Below the pieces are notes generated by a model. That model was not told the DNA's origin and searched no databases. It saw only the letters and a program-made list of their open reading frames with translations. Position numbers and translations under genes: made by a program. From assembly GCA_002367355.1 (NCBI GenBank), contig DFBQ01000148.1:1-13325 (forward strand): a DNA stretch of 13,325 bases. The letters run 5' to 3'. Position 1 is the stretch's first letter. Each line of letters opens with the position of its first letter. Of the stretch, positions 8,958-13,325 are shown piece after piece. Source of the stretch: Deltaproteobacteria bacterium UBA3076 (GTDB taxonomy: Bacteria; Desulfobacterota; Dissulfuribacteria; Dissulfuribacterales; UBA3076).

Positions 8958-8974
8958 CTTTTAATAAAGACGAA

Positions 8975-9247
8975 ATGAAATCGAAGAAAAACCCGGAATC
9001 CGATATCACCCAAACCTTGGGCATCAATCAAGGTTCAGGCCTTGGTAAGCTGAAACGATGGCTTCTTGTGGCTGCGTTGATCTTTGTGGCCGTGACGGCA
9101 ATGATCATCTGGACGCTGCAGGATGGACAACTCGTCGCCATTGCTGTCACGACCGGGGCCACTGATGGAATCATGACCGAAGTGACAGGCGGCGACGTTG
9201 GGCCTGGGACAGCGATAGTAGTTGATATAGTGAGTGCAAACCGATGA
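8975..9247 (+). pseudogene. MacA-type periplasmic adaptor remnant with internal deletion
   Basis: A 90-codon frame joins the two ends of a periplasmic adaptor (membrane fusion protein). Residues 1-46 are a cytoplasmic leader (DITQTLGI) and one membrane span (WLLVAALIFVAVTAMIIW). From TLQDGQLVAIAVTTGATDG to the end it matches the extreme C-terminus of MacA-like adaptors (a DGQ.VAI.VTTGATDG.MTEVTGGD pattern ending in VVDIVSANR). The biotinyl/lipoyl-like, alpha-hairpin and beta-barrel domains that should lie between, some 300 or more residues, are missing. The junction is near 9111-9116 and keeps frame. The stop overlaps the ATPase start (ATGA at 9244-9247), as in an intact operon. It could be transcribed as a small membrane protein but cannot bridge a pump to an outer membrane channel. 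Confidence 0.8.
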
Positions 9248-9960
9248 ACACGATTGTCGTCTCCAAACAAATCAGTCACTCCCCTCTTATCGAGCTCCAT
9301 GGCGTGACCAAGGTATACGGCACGGGCGGGGCGGCCATGCACGCACTGCGTGGCATCGACCTGCGCATAGACCAGGGCGAGTTCGTGGCCGTGATGGGAC
9401 CAAGCGGATCGGGCAAGTCTACCTGCATGAACATTTTGGGCTGTCTAGATACACCGGCATCAGGAGCTTATCTATTCAAAGGCGTCGACGTCGGAAAGCT
9501 GTCCCGAGATCAGCGTGCGCTGTTGCGCCGCAATTATCTGGGGTTTGTGTTTCAAGGCTACAACCTGCTGAACCGTACCTCGGCGCTGGAAAACGTGGAA
9601 CTACCCTTAATCTATCGCGGCACCCCTGCAGTTGAACGGCGGGAGCGCGCGCTTAAGGCCCTGGAGGCGGTTGGTCCCAAAGGGTGGAAATCTCACACGC
9701 CCGGCGAACTCTCCGGTGGGCAGCAGCAGCGGGTGGCTATTGCCCGTGCCATCGTCACCGACCCAAAGGTCTTGCTGGCCGATGAGCTTACCGGCAACCT
9801 GGATTCCGCCCACAGTCGTGAAATCATGGAATTGCTCACCTCGTTCAATAGTGAGCGCAGTATCACGATTGTGATGGTAACTCACGAACCGGACATGGCG
9901 GCCTACGCGGGACGAATCATCCGCTTCCTCGATGGCGTCATCGACTCCGAATCGGGGTAG
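9244..9960 (+). CDS. MacB/LolD-type ABC transporter ATPase
   Basis: A 238-residue nucleotide-binding subunit of the MacB/LolD class, powering export or lipoprotein/peptide transport by a MacB-type permease. Walker A GPSGSGKS is at 52-59, Q-loop Q104 in GFVFQGYNLL, signature LSGGQQQR at 156-163, Walker B VLLADE at 176-181 with catalytic E181, and H-loop H214 in VTHEPDMA. ERxxxALxxLEAVG and NRTSALENVELPLIYRG are typical of the class. One oddity: the near-invariant ADEPTGNLD reads ADELTGNLD (Pro to Leu, one base). The last residues (GVIDSESG) run into the junction with the truncated permease at about 9951, so the original C-terminal residues may be altered. The fold is otherwise complete. Confidence 0.92.
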   Translation: MNTIVVSKQISHSPLIELHGVTKVYGTGGAAMHALRGIDLRIDQGEFVAVMGPSGSGKSTCMNILGCLDTPASGAYLFKGVDVGKLSRDQRALLRRNYLGFVFQGYNLLNRTSALENVELPLIYRGTPAVERRERALKALEAVGPKGWKSHTPGELSGGQQQRVAIARAIVTDPKVLLADELTGNLDSAHSREIMELLTSFNSERSITIVMVTHEPDMAAYAGRIIRFLDGVIDSESG

Positions 9961-11072
9961 CAGCGGTCATCACCATGGTGACTCTCGGTGGTGGCGCCAC
10001 TGTTCAGGTGAGCGAGCAGATTGCCAGCCTGGGTAGCAATCTGTTGATGATCACTCCCGGTCAGAGAATTGGTATGGGCCAACGGTCCGCCGCTGTGGCG
10101 TTCGATGTGGATGACGCTGAAGCCATTGCCAGGGACATCGGCTCCATTAGTGCCGTGGCGCCGTCTTCTTCTCAGGGTGTCACTGTGGTATTCGGCAATA
10201 AAAACTGGTCCACCAAAGTTACGGGGATCGACGGCCAGTACTTCAAGGTGAGGAACTGGACAATAGAAAGCGGACGGGAATTTGTCAGTAGCGAGTTGCG
10301 TGCCGGCAAGGCCGTCTGCATTCTGGGTGCGACCGTGCGCAAAGAGCTTTTCGGCGGGCAAGACCCTTTGGGCAGTAACATCCGAATGGAGAAAGTCTCG
10401 TGTCAGGTAATCGGGATTCTTGAGGCCAAGGGGCAATCGACCATGGGCACGGATCGGGACGATCTCATTCTGATTCCGTTGCGGACCTTTCAGCGGCGAA
10501 TCGCGGGCAATCAAGACATCGGTCTCATCCAGGTTTCGGTACAGGACGGTGTATCGACGGACAAGGTAAAGCAGGATATCGAGCAACTGATGCGCGTGCG
10601 TCGTCATATCTCACCCTCTGAGGATGATAGTTTCAGCGTTAGGGATATGAAGGAAATCGCCAAGATGCTTACCGGAACAACCCAGGTGCTCACCGCATTG
10701 CTGGGAGCTGTAGCAGCGGTGAGCCTGCTGGTGGGCGGAATCGGAATCATGAACATCATGCTGGTATCGGTGACGGAGCGCACCCGAGAGATCGGCGTCC
10801 GTCTCGCCATCGGCGCCCTGACACGGGAGGTGCTCATGCAGTTTCTGGTGGAGGCTATAGTGCTGTCCTCCTTTGGCGGCTTGTTCGGTATCGTACTGGC
10901 GCTTACGGCGTCTGTCGGGCTCGCCCGCGTATTGCAGGTACCCTTCGTTTTCAATTCGGGCATTGTGGTCATCGCCTTTTTCTTTTCCGCCGCGGTCGGG
11001 GTCATCTTCGGCTATTTTCCTGCCCGCCAGGCAGCGCGGATGGACCCGATCGAAGCGCTGCGGCACGAGTGA
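9951..11072 (+). pseudogene. MacB-type permease, N-terminus with TM1 lost
   Basis: From ATG 9975 this is a 365-codon FtsX/MacB permease. It opens as MVTLGGGATVQVSEQIASLG, the start of the periplasmic domain, includes IPLRTFQRRIAG and the VRDMKEIAKMLTGTT stretch before TM2, and ends DPIEALRHE. Three C-terminal spans are clear (about 239-266, 285-315, 326-348), with TERTREIGVRLAIGA between the first two. The frame extends upstream only to about 9951 as IGVAAVIT, the tail of TM1. The roughly 35-40 N-terminal residues found in intact relatives (cytoplasmic helix plus most of TM1) are missing, because this point abuts the end of the ATPase gene. Without TM1 the protein would be mis-inserted. If ATG 9975 or GTG 9978 is used, a three-span product is possible. 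Likely non-functional. Confidence 0.8.
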
Positions 11073-11122
11073 TTGGGGCCTTCGGTCTGCCTTTGGAAAT
11101 TCTTAAAGAAAGGGGTACCAGT

Positions 11123-11539
11123 TTACTCGTTGCTTTCTTCTTTGTAGGGCAGTACAAGTAATGTAAAGCCTCGCATCTCTTCAACCAGAATAGCCTCTCC
11201 TTTTTCAATAGGAGGACCACCCTCCACCACTCTGGCCTTCCACAGCTCCCCGCGGATATTGATATAGCCTGACGGCGCGAGCCGCTCTTTCGCAATTCCT
11301 CGTCTGCCGACCATCGAGTGCGCTTCCTCCTGACGGTCCCAGTCGTACGCGCGCCAGACAAAGGGAAACAAGATTACATCTTTTGCCACCGAGATAGCGA
11401 CGAGGCCCCACATAGACCACGCAGGAAGGTCGAACCGATTGCGAAGCTGGATCAAGATCAAGACCAGCAGAGCCGTACCGGGTACCTGGAGGAGTACATA
11501 TCTCACCAGGATTCGAACTGTCCAACACACCTCTTTCAT
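11123..11539 (-). CDS. Small NfeD-like membrane protein
   Basis: Reads MKEVCWTVRILVRYV from ATG 11539 (138 aa). A TTG 13 codons upstream (11578) is also open, and neither has a strong ribosome binding site. Two hydrophobic segments (about residues 10-30 and 38-58; VLLQVPGTALLVLILIQL and MWGLVAISVAKDVILFPF) precede a soluble C-terminal domain. That domain contains GRRGIAKERLAPSGYINIRGE, then KGEAILVEEMRGFTLLVLP, the pattern of the OB-fold of the NfeD family. NfeD proteins usually pair with stomatin/SPFH membrane proteins; no such partner is in the window. It is convergent with the permease remnant, 50 bp apart. Family assignment is good; the role is unknown. Confidence 0.7.
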   Translation of the reverse strand: MKEVCWTVRILVRYVLLQVPGTALLVLILIQLRNRFDLPAWSMWGLVAISVAKDVILFPFVWRAYDWDRQEEAHSMVGRRGIAKERLAPSGYINIRGELWKARVVEGGPPIEKGEAILVEEMRGFTLLVLPYKEESNE

Positions 11540-11661
11540 GTTCTTTGTGACCGCCGTCACCCCGGGGTCAGGGATCAATTCCGCTATAGTCCCCGCCTTT
11601 CTCCGTCTTGGCGCAATATTTGCGCAATAGCATTTTCAGAATAGATTTCACCATTCTGCAT
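11540..11661. other. Gap upstream of the NfeD-like gene with two inverted repeats
   Basis: No gene is seen here. GTGAC-CGCC-GTCAC (11547-11560) lies only eight bases upstream of the NfeD-like ATG. A perfect GCGCAA-TAT-TTGCGC lies at 11611-11625. Either could be an operator or an RNA stem; nothing ties them to a known regulator. Confidence 0.35.
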
Positions 11662-11760
11662 GTCCCTGGCTATGAGCTGCCGCGCGCACCTTCAAAGACC
11701 TGGAGGGAGGTTATCAAAAAGGTCTAGGAGATTGATTTCTTTACCTGCCCGCGATGCGGC
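11662..11760 (+). pseudogene. C-terminal scrap of an IS91-like (Y2) transposase
   Basis: Read in one frame, the plus strand gives VPGYELPRA, then PSKTWREVIKKV, an amber codon TAG at 11725-11727, then EIDFFTCPRCG. As I remember the family, the PSKTWRE-IKKVWEVDP--CP-CG pattern belongs to the C-terminal part of IS91/Y2-type transposases, and the amber sits where a conserved Trp (TGG) is expected. After CPRCG the similarity stops (SVVIWGTVSL), so the piece is cut at about 11760. No start, catalytic motif or element end is visible. Identification rests on recall of a short motif only. Confidence 0.5.
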
Positions 11761-11787
11761 TCGGTAGTGATCTGGGGGACTGTTTCA

Positions 11788-12577
11788 TTATATTTTCTTT
11801 GCGATCAGCAGGGTTCTTCCGACAGTTCCTAAAATACGTTTGTCCTGCATTTTATGCACATGGTTTCCGCTCAGACGTTCAGAGGACAGGAGGCACTCTA
11901 TTCGATGGGTTACTTTCCATCCTGTTTTAGATAAAATCCTGTGGTAGTCAAATATTGTGATTGATCTGTCGGGTTTCTCTTTTGAAGCGGGTGTGGATTC
12001 AAAATCGCGCCAGTCAGCATTCAGGAAGGCCATCCTGGTCGTTTCTCCGGTGTTCTTGTGGGCCAGTCGTCTCCGAATCGTTCATCACATTCGTTGAAAT
12101 TCCATTGATCCCATGTGCGCAGGCCCCAGCCAAGTTCTTTGAATTTTTCCTGGTCAGTTTTTCCTTCCAGCCGTAATGCCCATACAAGTGCAATATCCAT
12201 GTGATAATGCCTAGCGATATAATCCATGTCATGGTCCTGAGAGAGCAAAGTGTTAATTTCACTAAAATTGGTATTATTAACAATCTGCGTTACCCTTCCT
12301 CGTGTTATTCCAGCCGTTTCCGAAATAATTTCCTGTGTCCATCCAAGGCGGCTCAAACGAAGGATAATGGTGTTTCGGCTTGTTTTCTGCCGGGCACGGA
12401 TATCCGAGATCCAGGTATTGACTGTTTGCTGGTTAACGCCTAATTTTTCTGCCAGGGCCGATTCAGTCCACTTACATTCCGGATCTGAAGTGGCTATCTC
12501 TCGGGCGGTCCGCTTTTTATCGCTTGGGCTTAAACGATCGCGTCCCCTCAACCTTGTAGCGAACCATTTTTCTCCAT
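11788..12577 (-). pseudogene. HTH-containing DNA methyltransferase, catalytic core deleted
   Basis: Two pieces of one protein remain. The 5' piece, open from TTG 12551 to TGA 12021, has two helix-turn-helix segments (WTESALAEKLGVNQQTVNTWI and WTQEIISETAGITRGRVTQIV). It then reads WGLRTWDQWNFNECDERFGDDWP, which in relatives leads straight into an N6/N4 DNA methyltransferase domain. At about 12058-12063 this jumps to a second frame reading HKNTGETTRMAFLNADWRDF and ending GRTLLIAKKI (stop 11788), the typical C-terminus of the same family. The SAM-binding and DPPY motifs that should lie between, roughly 100-200 residues, are absent and the frame is broken. The likely original start is ATG 12577, behind AGGAGG (12588-12583), but it is out of frame with the body by one base at an A5 run. 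The methyltransferase identity is from recall of family sequences. Confidence 0.65.
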
Positions 12578-12582
12578 TTCAA

Positions 12583-12588
12583 CCTCCT
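12583..12588 (-). promoter_or_regulatory. Strong Shine-Dalgarno before ATG 12577
   Basis: On the minus strand AGGAGG lies five bases upstream of ATG 12577-12575, an excellent initiation signal. Translation from it gives MEKNGSLQG and stops. With one more A in the A5 run it would read MEKKWFATRLRGRDRL and continue into the methyltransferase-like frame. Confidence 0.55.
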
Positions 12589-12887
12589 GTAAACGGATAT
12601 TTTGGGGGAGGATGGTTGTCCGATCCTTACCGCCCCTGATATAGAGGATGTCTTGGCCAAAGTCTATGTCCTGGATACGTAATCGGACGCATTCCATGAG
12701 ACGCAAGCCAGCCCCATAAAGCAGTTTTGCCATTAAGGCATGAGTGCCGCTTATCATCCGGAGCATCTGTTGAACTTCCTCTTGAGTCAGAACTGTCGGA
12801 GGGCTCGGTTTTCGTTTTGAACGGACAGGGGCGATCTTTCCATCAAGGGGCTGATCAAGGACATCACGATAGAGGAAGACCAGAGCA

Positions 12888-12892
12888 TTCAA
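12888..12892. repeat. Target site duplication, left copy (TTCAA)
   Basis: TTCAA directly abuts the left inverted repeat and is repeated at 13148-13152. Only one copy is needed to restore the recombinase reading frame. Confidence 0.75.
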
Positions 12893-13147
12893 CCTGAATT
12901 ATGCACTTCAAATGCCGAAAAGGAAAATTTTATCTTTAATATTGGTCTATTATACGTTACAAATGTATTTAAATCTTTCACCCAAAAGGTGAAGTTGATT
13001 TTTGATATGTTTTTTTGGCATTTGAAGCCGCAAGGGGTTGCCGATTTCACCGAATCTGCTTTGTTGCCGCGCGCTTGAAGTACCAAAGTACGTCTACGCA
13101 CCCTCCGCCTCGCATCTTCGGCAAACTCGGCAACTGCATAATCCGGG
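12893..13147. mobile_element. 255-bp MITE-like insertion with TIRs and 5-bp target duplication
   Basis: The left end is CCTGAATTATGCA (12893-12905). The right end, read on the other strand, is CCCGGATTATGCA (13147-13135), agreeing at 11 of 13 positions. Both sides carry TTCAA (12888-12892 and 13148-13152), the apparent target duplication. Removing the element and one copy gives CAG GCC TTG AAT GCT CTG GTC on the minus strand, i.e. QALNALV, restoring the recombinase frame. Inside are a perfect inverted pair CTTCAAATGCC (12906-12916) / GGCATTTGAAG (13017-13027), a small stem TTCACC-N5-GGTGAA (12977-12993), and an 18-bp imperfect inverted pair (13037-13054 / 13117-13134). No transposase is encoded, so it would have moved in trans. 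Confidence 0.8.
13037..13134. repeat. Long imperfect inverted repeat inside the insertion
   Basis: GTTGCCGATTTCACCGAA (13037-13054) pairs with TTCGGCAAACTCGGCAAC (13117-13134) at 15 of 18 positions. Between them is a short stem GTAC-CAAA-GTAC near 13081-13092. The right half of the insertion could fold as a cruciform or RNA hairpin. Confidence 0.7.
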
Positions 13148-13152
13148 TTCAA
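13148..13152. repeat. Target site duplication, right copy (TTCAA)
   Basis: TTCAA directly abuts the right inverted repeat and matches 12888-12892. Confidence 0.75.
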
Positions 13153-13278
13153 GGCCTGCCGCTGAGTGGAGGCAGCAAAATTGCCTTTGGTCGCCAGGTG
13201 TGATAAAAATTTTTCAATATGCTTTGCATCAAGTTTCCGGGGTTGAGTTTTACCTCCGAAAAACTGAATATAGCGAGC

Positions 13279-13325
13279 CTTTTGCAAAACTCATGGATTT
13301 TGTTCGAGGGCAAGGCGCGAGGAGG
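13279..13325. mobile_element. Possible end of a second repeat element, cut by the window edge
   Basis: Recombinase similarity ends abruptly at 13275-13280. From there the sequence is CCTTTTGCAAAACTC followed by a G-rich tail ending in GGCGCGAGGAGG. The palindrome TTTTGCAAAA (13280-13289) at such a break looks like the terminal repeat of an insertion or intergenic repeat. Only one end is present, so this stays tentative. Confidence 0.35.

Larger units (their letters stand above)
12548..13287 (-). pseudogene. Integron-integrase-like tyrosine recombinase, interrupted and truncated
   Basis: The N-terminal piece (13287 to 13148) reads ARYIQFFGGKTQPRKL, then IEKFLSHLATKGNFAASTQRQALN, matching the SAM-like DNA-binding domain of IntI/XerD-type recombinases. 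A 255-bp insertion follows. The second piece (12892 to about 12590) reads ALVFLYRDVLDQPL, VLTQEEVQQML, then LLYGAGLRLMECVRLRIQDIDF with the box I catalytic Arg, and GGKDRTTILPQNIRLQ. Relatives usually have a GKGGKDR-type loop, so a few residues may be missing there. The homology stops at about 12590, before the H-x-x-R motif and the catalytic Tyr, and runs into the methyltransferase leader, ending at TGA 12548. The extreme N-terminus is also lost: upstream of ARYIQFF is an in-frame TGA and repeat sequence. No attI or attC site was recognised. Confidence 0.75.

Noticed and set aside
9903..10607. Minus-strand open frame of 234 codons
   Set aside because: Antisense to the ATPase end and the permease, whose sense frame is unmistakably MacB-like. 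Long antisense frames are expected in G+C-rich genes.
11073..11122. Bidirectional terminator between the permease remnant and the NfeD-like gene
   Set aside because: The convergent 50-bp gap invites one, but no stable G+C stem with flanking A/T runs is visible.
12893..13147. attC-like integron cassette site
   Set aside because: It lies inside the integrase gene, lacks GTTRRRY core sites, and has simple transposon-type ends with a target duplication.
12889..13287. A 132-aa minus-strand protein taken as a novel gene
   Set aside because: Only its first 47 or so residues are recombinase; the rest is translation through the 255-bp insertion, so it is a chimeric artefact of transposition.

Overview
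The window looks like a bacterial chromosome segment from a Gram-negative lineage with sigma-54 regulation, plausibly Desulfobacterota. That placement rests on gene content and protein style (AsmA-like protein, NtrC-type regulator with a membrane kinase, RND/MacAB-type export genes) and is inference, not a search result. It splits into a conserved left part, a middle export cluster and a decayed right part.

Left part (1-6666, all minus strand). A very long AsmA-like protein runs off the left edge. It is followed by dephospho-CoA kinase (coaE), an NtrC-family sigma-54 activator and its membrane histidine kinase.

Middle (6667-11072, plus strand). Divergent from the kinase is a Spy/CpxP/ZraP-like periplasmic protein with two LTxxQ-type motifs and a His-rich tail. 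It is followed by an outer membrane factor, a periplasmic adaptor, an ABC ATPase and a MacB-type permease. The divergent spacer holds a perfect TTCGAC-N6-GTCGAA inverted repeat plus a third half-site, and, about 110-120 bp downstream, a near-consensus sigma-54 promoter. The layout mirrors zraP/zraSR, with an export operon attached. The natural model is that the kinase senses envelope or metal stress and the regulator drives the chaperone and the pump. The pump appears broken: the outer membrane factor has its signal peptide out of frame, the adaptor has lost its whole middle, and the permease has lost its N-terminus at a junction with the ATPase gene. These genes look more G+C-rich than the left part.

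Right part (11123-13325). A small NfeD-like membrane protein (minus) is followed by wreckage: a C-terminal scrap of an IS91-like transposase with an in-frame amber codon, a DNA methyltransferase gene whose catalytic core is deleted, and an integron-integrase-like tyrosine recombinase that lacks its C-terminal catalytic half. The recombinase is also split by a 255-bp insertion with 13-bp terminal inverted repeats and a 5-bp target duplication. Removing the insertion on paper restores the recombinase frame exactly. A second repeat element probably begins at the right edge.

No tRNA, rRNA or CRISPR array was seen. The most notable points are the sigma-54 switch in front of a pump that seems to have decayed, and the clean small insertion element. 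I did not find a convincing new defence or enzymatic system.
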